From positions 24,711-88,710 of the forward strand of contig JADGBE010000007.1 in the NCBI GenBank assembly GCA_015231615.1: DNA of 64,000 nucleotides. The letters run 5' to 3'. Source of the stretch: Desulfamplus sp. Its GTDB lineage: Bacteria; Desulfobacterota; Desulfobacteria; Desulfobacterales; Desulfobacteraceae. Position numbers and translations under genes: made by a program. The notes below the pieces were generated by a model. The model saw nothing but the letters and a program-made list of their open reading frames with translations. It did not search any database and was not told the DNA's origin. Positions 36,475-44,542 of the stretch are shown here, piece after piece (positions within the stretch are counted from its first letter, which is position 1; the number at the start of each line of letters is the position of its first letter).

Positions 36475-37824
36475 ATGCATAAAACCAGAATTTTAATCGT
36501 AGATGATGAGCTGGTTATCCGTGAATCCTTAGGTGCTTGGCTTGAAAGGGACGGTCATCACATCATGACAGCGGAGAGTGGCGAAAAGTGCATAGAGATA
36601 CTGAAAAAACAGAGTTTTGACATATTGCTTGTAGATATCAAAATGGATGGTATCAGCGGTGTGGAGGTACTCAAGCATGTTAAAGACCACTATCCTGACA
36701 TCGATGTCATAATGATAACTGCTTTTGGCTCTATCCCATCGTCTGTAGAGGCTATGAAGGCAGGGGCATACGACTATCTTCTCAAGCCATTTGACCCTAA
36801 TGAACTTGGTGTTCTTATTGAGAAACTGACAGAACATCAGTCGCGAAAACGGGAGAATCATTACCTTAAAGAGGAGTTCAAGGAGCGAAGCCGTTTTGAA
36901 AGCATGATTGGGCAATCCTCTGCCATGCAGGAGGTATTCAAGCTCATTCAAGACATACAAGAGACAAGATCAACTGTATTGATAACAGGAGAGACAGGTA
37001 CAGGAAAAGGTATGGCTGCCAAAGCCATACACACAAGTAGTCCTCTAAAAGAGGGTCCTTTTGTAAGTGTCAACTGTGGTGCTATTCCAGAACAGATTAT
37101 GGAGAGCGAACTTTTTGGTCATCAGAAAGGTGCTTTTACTGATGCTAAGGAGACCCGGAAAGGGCGGCTTGAGATGGCGTGCGGAGGAACTCTTTTTCTT
37201 GATGAAATAGGAGAGATTCCCATGCGTATGCAGATTGATCTACTCCATGTTTTGGAAGAGAGGGTCTTTTACAAAGTTGGAGGTACCCAGCCTATTTCTG
37301 CCAATTTCCGCGTGATTGCTGCTACCAACAGCACTCTTGAAAAGATGATTCAGGAACGCACCTTTAGAGAAGATTTTTACTACCGCCTTAATGTAATCGC
37401 CCTGACCATGCCTCCCTTAAGAAAAAGAAAGGAAGATATTCCTCTTCTTGCCAACCACTTTCTCCATAAATTTGTGCAAGAGATCAACAAACCTGTGGAA
37501 CGATTCAGCAGGGAGGCAATGGATGAACTTATGTTGTACAACTGGCCGGGGAACGTAAGAGAACTTTCCAATGCTGTGGAACGGGCGGTCGTAGTGTGTC
37601 GAAGCCACACCATAGAACCTGCAAATCTTCCCATTGTAAACTTTGAATGTATAGAACCAAATTACCCTACAACAGGAACTCTAAATGATATTCAAAAACA
37701 CCATATTTTTAATACGTTGAATGAAAATGGTTGGAATATCGCCCGCAGTGCCGCCTGTCTTGGCATTGACCGTTCAACACTCTACAGCAAAATCAGACAA
37801 TATCACCTGAAAAAAGGAGCATAA
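36475..37824 (+). CDS. NtrC-family sigma-54 response regulator
   Basis: A receiver domain (phosphoacceptor Asp54 in ILLVDIKMDG, LLKPFDP) leads to a sigma-54 AAA+ domain with Walker A GETGTGKG, Walker B GGTLFLDEIG, the R-finger region and LNVIALTMPPLRKRKEDI, then a Fis-type HTH (IARSAACLGIDRSTLYSKI). The sigma-54 contact loop, normally GAFTGA, reads GAFTDA. That change weakens sigma-54 contact in studied activators, so its output may be unusual. It lies directly after the GcvH-like pair and just before the archaemetzincin. Confidence 0.9.
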   Translation: MHKTRILIVDDELVIRESLGAWLERDGHHIMTAESGEKCIEILKKQSFDILLVDIKMDGISGVEVLKHVKDHYPDIDVIMITAFGSIPSSVEAMKAGAYDYLLKPFDPNELGVLIEKLTEHQSRKRENHYLKEEFKERSRFESMIGQSSAMQEVFKLIQDIQETRSTVLITGETGTGKGMAAKAIHTSSPLKEGPFVSVNCGAIPEQIMESELFGHQKGAFTDAKETRKGRLEMACGGTLFLDEIGEIPMRMQIDLLHVLEERVFYKVGGTQPISANFRVIAATNSTLEKMIQERTFREDFYYRLNVIALTMPPLRKRKEDIPLLANHFLHKFVQEINKPVERFSREAMDELMLYNWPGNVRELSNAVERAVVVCRSHTIEPANLPIVNFECIEPNYPTTGTLNDIQKHHIFNTLNENGWNIARSAACLGIDRSTLYSKIRQYHLKKGA

Positions 37825-37861
37825 TGCAGGACGATATATTAATGAAACTTAAGAGAATGAT

Positions 37862-37926
37862 TCTGGACGATACATGGATAATTTTGGACGATACGCGGAT
37901 AATTCTGAGATAATACATGGATAATA
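37862..37926 (+). repeat. Three imperfect 21-22 bp tandem repeats
   Basis: The unit TTCTGGACGATACATGGATAA occurs three times with changes (37861, 37882, about 37904), the last copy running into the start codon of the archaemetzincin. It could be an expansion or a repeated regulator site. Confidence 0.5.
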
Positions 37927-38462
37927 CAAAAGGGAAACTTCCATTTATTCTGGTTTCTCCAATAGAAAAGTTCTCCATTGAACTCTCTGTAAAAATTGGA
38001 GATGCTGTGGGGGATTTCTTCGGATATCCAATCAAAGTACTTCCTCTGCTACAAGAGATTGATTTTGCATTTAATTCTGATAGAGACCAATACCATTCCA
38101 CCCTTATATTAGAAAAACTTTCAAGCCTTGCCCCTGAAAGATGCCTTAAAATTCTTGCCATCACAGACAAGGATCTCTTTATTCCAATATTGACCCATGT
38201 TTACGGAGAAGCCCAGCTTAACGGCATTGCCTGCATTGTATCAACCAACCGCCTCAACACAGATCTTCAGCTTTCAAAAAACAAGGTGCTTGAAAGAATT
38301 ATCAAGGAGAGTATTCATGAGCTGGGTCATACATTTAACCTTCGTCATTGCAAAGATCACTCATGTATAATGCACTACTGCCGAAGCCTTGAAGATGTGG
38401 ATTTGAAATCTAACAATTATTGCAGATATTGTGAGGTTCTGCTGTCAGATGCGATGAATTAA
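37917..38462 (+). CDS. Archaemetzincin-type metalloprotease (M54)
   Basis: The zinc protease signature is complete: HELGHTFNLRHCKDHSCIMHYC followed by CRYC, that is HExxHxxGxxxC-x4-C-x-M and a downstream C-x2-C structural zinc site. The 181-residue size matches archaeal archaemetzincins. The family is common in archaea and vertebrates and sparse in bacteria; its substrates are largely unknown. An in-frame stop just upstream forces the ATG at 37917, though no ribosome binding site is seen there; translation may be coupled to the NtrC-type gene. Confidence 0.9.
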   Translation: MDNTKGKLPFILVSPIEKFSIELSVKIGDAVGDFFGYPIKVLPLLQEIDFAFNSDRDQYHSTLILEKLSSLAPERCLKILAITDKDLFIPILTHVYGEAQLNGIACIVSTNRLNTDLQLSKNKVLERIIKESIHELGHTFNLRHCKDHSCIMHYCRSLEDVDLKSNNYCRYCEVLLSDAMN

Positions 38463-38635
38463 GTTTCAGATGGTCAGATGCTATAAATTGAGCTTAAGCA
38501 ATCAGATGCGATGAATTGAACGCCTGATGCTCGCAAAAAATTCCCTATATTGATTCTCTCTTGAATCAGTGTCATAATAACTGCTATAAAAGACAATCAT
38601 GGTGTCTAATATAGCTTGTTTAAGGAGAAACCAAA

Positions 38636-39790
38636 ATGATTCAAAGAGAATCTAATCAGAGCCAGAATAGGATATTGATAGTAGATGACAATCCAACAAA
38701 CCTTAAAGTGCTTTTTGAATATTTGAGTGGGGAAAAGGGCTACAAGATTTTTATTGCAAAAAATGGCAGAGAAGCCCTTGAAAGAACGGCAAATGCAAAA
38801 CCTGATATTATACTTCTTGATATTATGATGCCAGAAATTGACGGCTACGAAACCTGCCGTAGATTAAAGGAACAGAAAGAGACGGAAGATATTCCGATTA
38901 TCTTTCTAACCGCATTTGCAGATACTGATAGTAAAATCAAGGCATTTAACCGCGGTGCAGTCGATTTTATAGTTAAGCCATTTAATCAGGATGAGGTGTT
39001 GGCAAGAATCAATACGCACTTGACCATATCAAGACAAAAAAAAGAGTTAGAAAAAACAAACAATGAACTTGCAAAGGCAAATGCCTCAAAAGACAAGCTA
39101 TTTTCTATAGTTGCCCATGATATGCGCAACAAGTTATTTGGTCTGACTGGAAGCATTGAAATGGTTGAATCCTTTTTTAATGACTTAACTGATGACGAAA
39201 AACGGGATCGAATCAGGGCAATGTCAACATCTGCCCAGCAGATGTATAAACTATTTGAAAATCTCTTTACATGGGCAAGAATGCAGACTGACAGCATTGA
39301 GGTGGTTACAGAGAATATTAATGTTGGTGTCATTGCATCTGAGATAATTGAATTTTTTAAGGTAGATGCAGAAGCTAAAGGCATATCTCTTTTATCAGAT
39401 GTAAAAGCTGGGTGTGATGTGATGTATGACAAAAACATGTTAAGTTTTATAATAAGAAATCTTATCCACAATGCAATTAAATATTGCGACAGCGGAAATT
39501 CAATTACAATTTCATGCAAAGAAGAGAACGGGTATCACCGAATATCTGTTAAAGATACTGGTATAGGCATGAAAAAAGAGGTATGCGACTCAATTTTTAA
39601 AGTAGGGGTGAGGTCTTCAAAACCCGGCACACGAAAAGAGGGTGGAAGTGGCCTCGGTTTAATGGTAGCTAAGGATTTTGCAGAGTTAAATCATGGCTCA
39701 TTAACAATTGAGTCTGAAGAGAATGTTGGCACAGAGGTTATTTTGTCTCTTCCTGCTTCAAAAGGAGCGTGTGTTGCCCTGACTATTTGA
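38636..39790 (+). CDS. Receiver-histidine kinase
   Basis: A receiver domain comes first (ILIVDDNPTN, phosphoacceptor IILLDIMMPEIDG, FIVKPFN), then a short coiled coil and a kinase core: FSIVAHDMRNKLFGLTGSIE with the phosphoacceptor histidine, NLIHNAIKY, DTGIGMKK and GGSGLGLMVAKDF. There are no membrane helices. Such proteins usually sit in the middle of a phosphorelay, here with the NtrC-type regulator nearby. AAGGAGA precedes the ATG at good distance. It closes the plus-strand signalling block that began with the GcvH-like genes. Confidence 0.9.
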   Translation: MIQRESNQSQNRILIVDDNPTNLKVLFEYLSGEKGYKIFIAKNGREALERTANAKPDIILLDIMMPEIDGYETCRRLKEQKETEDIPIIFLTAFADTDSKIKAFNRGAVDFIVKPFNQDEVLARINTHLTISRQKKELEKTNNELAKANASKDKLFSIVAHDMRNKLFGLTGSIEMVESFFNDLTDDEKRDRIRAMSTSAQQMYKLFENLFTWARMQTDSIEVVTENINVGVIASEIIEFFKVDAEAKGISLLSDVKAGCDVMYDKNMLSFIIRNLIHNAIKYCDSGNSITISCKEENGYHRISVKDTGIGMKKEVCDSIFKVGVRSSKPGTRKEGGSGLGLMVAKDFAELNHGSLTIESEENVGTEVILSLPASKGACVALTI

Positions 39791-39810
39791 GCGAGTAGTT
39801 AGATTTTCTA

Positions 39811-40029
39811 TTATTCCAAAGTCTTAACAGCATAGGATTTGATTGTGTTATCTACCGTTGCAATAGTGAATCCATGTTCTATTGCTTGACAAATAAGTAT
39901 TCTATCAAAAGGATCACGGTGAATGGAAGGTAATTTGGAAAGATGGCAGACACTTGATTCATCTAAGATCAAACTTGAAATTGAATGACGTTTACGAAGG
40001 AAAACATGTGTATCTAATAGAAGTTTCAT
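39811..40029 (-). pseudogene. Degenerate PIN-domain (VapC-like) toxin
   Basis: The start MKLLLDTHVFL and the end LPSIHRDPFDRILICQAIEHGFTIATVDNTIKSYAVKTL both match PIN toxins. Only about 72 residues remain, against about 125-130 normally. The central part (usually including the second acidic residue and SLWEIAIK helix) is missing between VFLRKRHS and LSKLPSIHRD. The gene begins one base after the antitoxin stop, the normal toxin-antitoxin layout. The toxin is therefore probably dead by internal deletion. A longer frame to 40119 overlaps the antitoxin and is not the family start. Confidence 0.75.
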
Positions 40030-40030
40030 T

Positions 40031-40267
40031 TCATTGACCCTCAAATTCCAGAATTGTACTCTCCGGCAATGGTTCATCAAAATCATCAGGTACAGTGAAC
40101 TCTCCATAACATAATCCATACGGACGCAATATTTTTGAGTCTGAAATAGGTTTCAATTCTGCTATCGGTCTATCTGCTTTTAGAATCAGAACCGTTTCAC
40201 CAGAATCAATTTGTTTGAGATAATGAAGAAAATTTTGCTGAATAGTATCTATATTAACAGAAATCAT
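40031..40267 (-). CDS. Phd/YefM-type antitoxin
   Basis: This is a 78-residue protein with the Phd/YefM beginning (ISVNIDTIQQNFLHYLKQIDSGETVLILKADRPIAELKPI), which binds operator DNA, and a short C-terminal tail that would wrap the toxin (ILRPYGLCYGEFTVPDDFDEPLP). GGAAAA precedes the ATG. The paired PIN toxin downstream is internally deleted. The antitoxin alone could still act as a repressor or protect against related toxins. Confidence 0.85.
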   Translation of the reverse strand: MISVNIDTIQQNFLHYLKQIDSGETVLILKADRPIAELKPISDSKILRPYGLCYGEFTVPDDFDEPLPESTILEFEGQ

Positions 40268-40331
40268 AGTGTTTTCCTACTTTTTCCCCCAATGTATTTT
40301 AGTTTAAAAACTCTTTTCTGGTTTGATAACT

Positions 40332-40365
40332 CTTAAGAGCCTTAATATTTCAATAGGCTCTTAAG
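40332..40365 (-). terminator. Terminator hairpin after GAPDH gene
   Basis: Perfect 11-base arms CTTAAGAGCCT and AGGCTCTTAAG surround a 12-base loop, starting 16 bases past the GAPDH stop on the minus strand. The T run is weak. Confidence 0.6.
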
Positions 40366-40380
40366 TAAGATGCTAAATTT

Positions 40381-41637
40381 TCACATATCATCAGCAATGG
40401 ATACTGTTCGGTCTCCAAGCATATTCACATAACTTCCCATCTCATTATCATACCAGCCATATATTACCGACTGAGTTACTGGGACATGGATAACTGTTGT
40501 GTTTAAAGTTGCAATAATATTTTGTTCAAGACCCGGCACAGCAGTAAGGTCAATATTAACTTCAGCAGTTCGTGTGTGTGTCTCATGCCCTTCAATAGTT
40601 ACTGCTGCCTTTGGGTTTCCGATCAGATCGCACGAGACGTTCTGTTTTTCTGTGTAGTGAAGATAGCCCCTTGGATCATCTTGAGAAGCCTGTTTGTAGA
40701 TATTATTTATAAAATCACGCCTTATCTGCTGACCCTGAATATCTTCTTGAATATTTAAAACAAGGATGACAAGAGAACCCGTAGTTGTAGGAATTCTTAC
40801 AGATTCTGCAATAAATCCTATCTTTTGCATCTCTGGAATAACAAGAGCCAAAGCCTTAGCAGCTCCAGTTGATGTAAGAATTATATTATTTAAAATACTA
40901 CGATTTTTTCTAAGATCACTTTTGCCAGCACCTGGAAGGCGATCTAAAACCTCCTGCGAACTTGTTGCGGCGTGAATTGTTGCCATTGACGCTGAAAGAA
41001 TTTTTTTATATCCCAAAACATCAAGAACTGGTTTCATCATGTGGGCAAGGCAATTTGTAGTGCAAGAGGCATTTGAGATTATTGTATGTTTTCTTGGATC
41101 ATAAATATGATCATTTATTCCCATAACAGTTGTTATTGCATCTTCTGGCATTGCACCTTTAAAATCCATGCCTTTATCTTTGAGTTTAAACGGGGCAGAT
41201 ACAACCACTTTTTCTGCCCCTGCTTTAAGATGCCCTCTTATTGAACCTTTAGGATCATCTTCTGGTTGTGTAGGATCAAGAAATTGACCTGTTGTATCAA
41301 CTACAAGAGATACTCCATTCTCTTTCCATTTAATTTTTGCTGGGTCTCTTGCCTCTCTTAGAAATTTGATCTTGATACCATCAACAACCATTGTTCCTTC
41401 TGACTCGTTGATTTCGCCTATCACGGAACTTGCGTTACAGCCATAAAGGTAGTTGGATAATTGACCATAGGTTGAATCACGCTCTATGTAGTGTGCAATA
41501 TCCTCTATTCCGTTACCCACCTTTCTACCCACATTTATAACAAGCTCATCAAACTGTTTTCTGTTAATATGATGCCATGTGGTGAGTTTACCAATACGTC
41601 CAAAGCCATTGATTCCAAGTCTATTTCTATTTTTCAT
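40381..41637 (-). CDS. gap: Glyceraldehyde-3-phosphate dehydrogenase
   Basis: This enzyme interconverts glyceraldehyde-3-phosphate and 1,3-bisphosphoglycerate with NAD(P). It has the nucleotide motif INGFGRIGK, the active-site ISNASCTTNCLA, the histidine region ATIHAATSSQ, STGAAKAL and the ending YGWYDNEMGSYVNML. At 418 residues it is about 80 longer than standard GapA. The extra length is spread through the NAD domain (WHHINRKQFDELVINVGRKVGNGIEDIAHY) and other loops, marking the divergent long GAPDH group. The ATG at 41637 follows AAAGGA; an upstream extension to 41682 runs into a repeat and is unlikely. Confidence 0.88.
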   Translation of the reverse strand: MKNRNRLGINGFGRIGKLTTWHHINRKQFDELVINVGRKVGNGIEDIAHYIERDSTYGQLSNYLYGCNASSVIGEINESEGTMVVDGIKIKFLREARDPAKIKWKENGVSLVVDTTGQFLDPTQPEDDPKGSIRGHLKAGAEKVVVSAPFKLKDKGMDFKGAMPEDAITTVMGINDHIYDPRKHTIISNASCTTNCLAHMMKPVLDVLGYKKILSASMATIHAATSSQEVLDRLPGAGKSDLRKNRSILNNIILTSTGAAKALALVIPEMQKIGFIAESVRIPTTTGSLVILVLNIQEDIQGQQIRRDFINNIYKQASQDDPRGYLHYTEKQNVSCDLIGNPKAAVTIEGHETHTRTAEVNIDLTAVPGLEQNIIATLNTTVIHVPVTQSVIYGWYDNEMGSYVNMLGDRTVSIADDM

Positions 41638-41667
41638 TTTATCCTTTAATTTGACCTCTAATTTGCC

Positions 41668-41725
41668 CCCTGCAAAACCCATTTTCTATTAAGTAACCTC
41701 AAATGCCAATTCAAATTTTGCAGGA
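41668..41725. repeat. 58-bp MITE-like repeat, CCTGCAAAA ends (copy 3)
   Basis: Ends CCTGCAAAACCC and AATTTTGCAGGA match those of the 59-base units at 2190 and 18508, while the interior differs. It lies between the GAPDH and pfaD-like genes, 30 bases before the GAPDH start. Confidence 0.6.
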
Positions 41726-41744
41726 ACGCTATTTTAAAAATTGT

Positions 41745-43637
41745 TCATAATATATTAGAGAATAACCGTCTCTCTATAGGGGTAAAACGCCCAGACCCTA
41801 ACGGAAGCTCAACTCCTTGACTCCTTAGCCAACCAGCTCTTGTGCAAATAGATGCGCCAAATAGAAGATTAAGGGCAATATCAGCAACTTTTCTGTTGTC
41901 GATTTTTTCTAAATATGTGCCTTTAACCCATTGGTTAAAAGCACCAATTGATGGTCCACACCATATCTGGTAATCCATCTTTCTATTTGGATCTCCATTT
42001 ATAGACCAGCGTGATGATAAACCAAGATATGATCTGAAAACTAAAGCCATTTTATGTCGAGGCTCTTTCTCTGCTCGTTCAAGCTCTTTTATACTCTGTT
42101 GAGCTATGGTTTTGTTTTGACTATCTGAGTTTGGCTTTTGAGTATCTTCATTTAGATTTCTGTTTTGTCCATTTGCGTTTTTTGCTCTAAAGAACTCTTT
42201 AGTCTCTTTCCACTTTTGCTCAAAAGAGGCTTTAAGATATTTCTCCTCTATCTCTTGTTTTATCTTTTCAGGGACATCTTCAAAGTTTTCGTAGTTTTTA
42301 TAGATTTGATAGAGCTTATCTGCCCTAACTGAAAACATAGTGCCTCGCTTTAACACCTGAACTCTTGCCCCAATTTCAAACATATCAGCAGCAGGAGCCA
42401 TTGCAACATCTGCTTGTTCTGCTTGAGCAAGAAGTGATTTTACAACTTCTGATGTACAAGCCTCAACACACGATTGATTTATAGAGCCAGTTAAAATGTA
42501 TGCAGCCCCCATCTGGAATGCTGCTGCTGCTGATTCTGGAGTTGAGATACCACCTGCAAACCCAACGCACAAAGGCTCTGCATAATTAAAATTTTGATTG
42601 AGTTCATCTTTAAGTGCAATCATGGTGGGCCACAACGATATTGCAGGACGGTTATCTGTGTGTCCGCCTGAATCTGCCTCTGCTGTTAAATCTTGTGCCA
42701 TTGGAATATATTGGGCTAATTCAGCCTCTTCGTTTGATATAAGCCCTTGATTTAAAAGCTCAGATACAAGTTTTTGAGGAGGTGGGGAGAAAAACTGTCG
42801 TGCAACTTCAACTCTTGAAACTTTGGCAATTATCTTATTTGGAGTGATTATATTCCCCTCCATATCACGGTGGATTCCTTTTAGCCGATAGTAAACAAGC
42901 GGGAGAGTTATACGCATAAAAGCCGCAGCACTAACTTTATGAACTCCATGTTTAATATAGAGTTGTGCAAGAGCCATCTCAAAATCTGGATCACCATGAG
43001 AGTGTATAAAGTTAAATCCAAAAGGAAGGCAACTTGATTGATAGGATTTTGAGTAATCTAAATAAGAGGTTGTATCTGTTAAATTGGATTTATCAAGTCT
43101 CTGTTTAAGATAGACAATAGCCTTTTCAACCTCAGAAAGCGATAAACCTCCAGCACCAAAAAAAGCGATCATGCCATTTTTTGCCATAGATTCAACCATT
43201 TGAACTGACGTGATGCCGTTTGCCATAGCTCCAGCAATATATGGGTATCTAAGATTATGGCGAGCTTTAAAAGCAGAATCTCCAAGATTTTCAAGTGGTA
43301 AGGGCGGAATGTATGCTATGAGCTTTAAATAATTTAGATTTTCTTCCATTTCAGGTAAAATTTTATCTGTTATTAATGCTGTGCCACCACGCACCCATTG
43401 ATCTTTTCCAGCGTTATTAACAAGATAAATAGAGTCGTCAATATAAGATAGTGCCTCTTTTATATCAATAATGGATGAAAGCTCTTGTCTATCAAGAGTG
43501 GCTGAAATTTCTTGTTTATCAAGAGTGGTTGAAATCTCTTCTCTATCTTTGGGTGAACTATATGAAATATTTTGTAAATTTTCTTCTTTTTCCTGATAGT
43601 GGCTATTATTTTCCTCACACCAGTAGCCTTTAAACAT
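41745..43637 (-). CDS. PfaD-family enoyl reductase
   Basis: PfaD is a flavin (nitronate-monooxygenase-like) barrel that acts as trans enoyl reductase with polyunsaturated fatty acid or polyketide synthases. Typical stretches are seen: YPYIAGAMANGITSVQMVESMAKNGMIAFFGAGGLS, LPFGFNFIHSHGDPDFE, AEADSGGHTDNRP, VGFAGGISTPESAAAAFQMGAAYILTGSINQ, and the C-terminal GPSIGAFNQWVKGTYLE. The N-terminal 70 residues carry repeated EISTTLDKQ-type words, and a Gln/Asn-rich stretch lies near 500. No pfaABC lies in the window. ATG at 43637 follows AAAGG; a GTG one codon earlier is possible. Six bases separate it from the recombinase gene. Confidence 0.88.
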   Translation of the reverse strand: MFKGYWCEENNSHYQEKEENLQNISYSSPKDREEISTTLDKQEISATLDRQELSSIIDIKEALSYIDDSIYLVNNAGKDQWVRGGTALITDKILPEMEENLNYLKLIAYIPPLPLENLGDSAFKARHNLRYPYIAGAMANGITSVQMVESMAKNGMIAFFGAGGLSLSEVEKAIVYLKQRLDKSNLTDTTSYLDYSKSYQSSCLPFGFNFIHSHGDPDFEMALAQLYIKHGVHKVSAAAFMRITLPLVYYRLKGIHRDMEGNIITPNKIIAKVSRVEVARQFFSPPPQKLVSELLNQGLISNEEAELAQYIPMAQDLTAEADSGGHTDNRPAISLWPTMIALKDELNQNFNYAEPLCVGFAGGISTPESAAAAFQMGAAYILTGSINQSCVEACTSEVVKSLLAQAEQADVAMAPAADMFEIGARVQVLKRGTMFSVRADKLYQIYKNYENFEDVPEKIKQEIEEKYLKASFEQKWKETKEFFRAKNANGQNRNLNEDTQKPNSDSQNKTIAQQSIKELERAEKEPRHKMALVFRSYLGLSSRWSINGDPNRKMDYQIWCGPSIGAFNQWVKGTYLEKIDNRKVADIALNLLFGASICTRAGWLRSQGVELPLGSGRFTPIERRLFSNIL

Positions 43638-43645
43638 CACCTTTC

Positions 43646-44542
43646 TTACCCCCTTGGATGAAATTTTTTGTGTATTTCAAGAAGATGTCTTTTTGAAATA
43701 TGGGTATATATCTGTGTAGTTGAGATATCAGCATGTCCAAGCATTGTCTGAACAGATCGTAAATCTGCTCCACCTTCAATAAGATGTGTTGCAAACGAAT
43801 GGCGAAATGTATGAGGTGTAATATTACGCTCTAAGCCAGCTTTTAGGCTATATCTTTTTACTATTTTCCAAAAACCTTGACGAGTAATTGGTTTGCCTTC
43901 CCTTGCAACAAAAAGATATTTGCTTGTAATATTTTGAAGAAGTTGTGGACGACCTATTTTAATCCACTCAAGAGTTCTCTCTTTAGCATGAGTGCCAACT
44001 GGAACAATCCGCTCGCTTGAACCTTTGCCAAATGCCCTTACAAATCCTGCATCAAAATTTATATCTTGAACCTTCATATTAATAAGCTCAGATACCCTAA
44101 GACCAGCTCCGTAGAGTATTTCAAGCATAGCTGAATTTCTAAGCTCACGAGGGTCTGTTATGTCTGGAATAGATAGCATTTTCTCAATCTCACATATTGT
44201 CATAACTTCAGGAAGATATAGACCAGTTTTAGGAATCTCGACAGTTTTGATGGGATCGTTATTAATAATCTCCTCTTTTATCAAGAATTTGAATAACCCT
44301 CTGATAGTTATTAGATGTCTTGCTCTTGACCGGGCAGAAAGTCCCTCTTTTTGAAGATGAATAAGCCATGCTAATATTGCAGTTGTATCCACCAACTCAA
44401 TATATTCAATGCTATTTTTAACCATAAAATCAACAAATCCTGCAAGGTCTATTGTGTATGATTCAAGACTGTTAGCAGCAAGTCCCTTCTCAAGAAGAAT
44501 ATGTTTTATATAAAGATCTGATATTTTATCAAGATTTGTCAT
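43646..44542 (-). CDS. xerD: XerC/XerD tyrosine recombinase
   Basis: Xer recombinases resolve chromosome dimers at dif. A SAM-like N-terminal DNA-binding domain (about 1-90) is followed by the catalytic domain with arginine LYGAGLRVSEL, lysine region AFGKGSSERIVPVG, HTFRHSFATHLIEGGADLRSVQTMLGHADISTTQIYTH containing the HxxR and tyrosine nucleophile. The 298-residue length fits XerD. It lies within a GT-xerD-pfaD run with touching ends, an odd setting for a core recombinase. XerC and XerD cannot be told apart from this alone; XerD is slightly favoured. Confidence 0.88.
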   Translation of the reverse strand: MTNLDKISDLYIKHILLEKGLAANSLESYTIDLAGFVDFMVKNSIEYIELVDTTAILAWLIHLQKEGLSARSRARHLITIRGLFKFLIKEEIINNDPIKTVEIPKTGLYLPEVMTICEIEKMLSIPDITDPRELRNSAMLEILYGAGLRVSELINMKVQDINFDAGFVRAFGKGSSERIVPVGTHAKERTLEWIKIGRPQLLQNITSKYLFVAREGKPITRQGFWKIVKRYSLKAGLERNITPHTFRHSFATHLIEGGADLRSVQTMLGHADISTTQIYTHISKRHLLEIHKKFHPRG

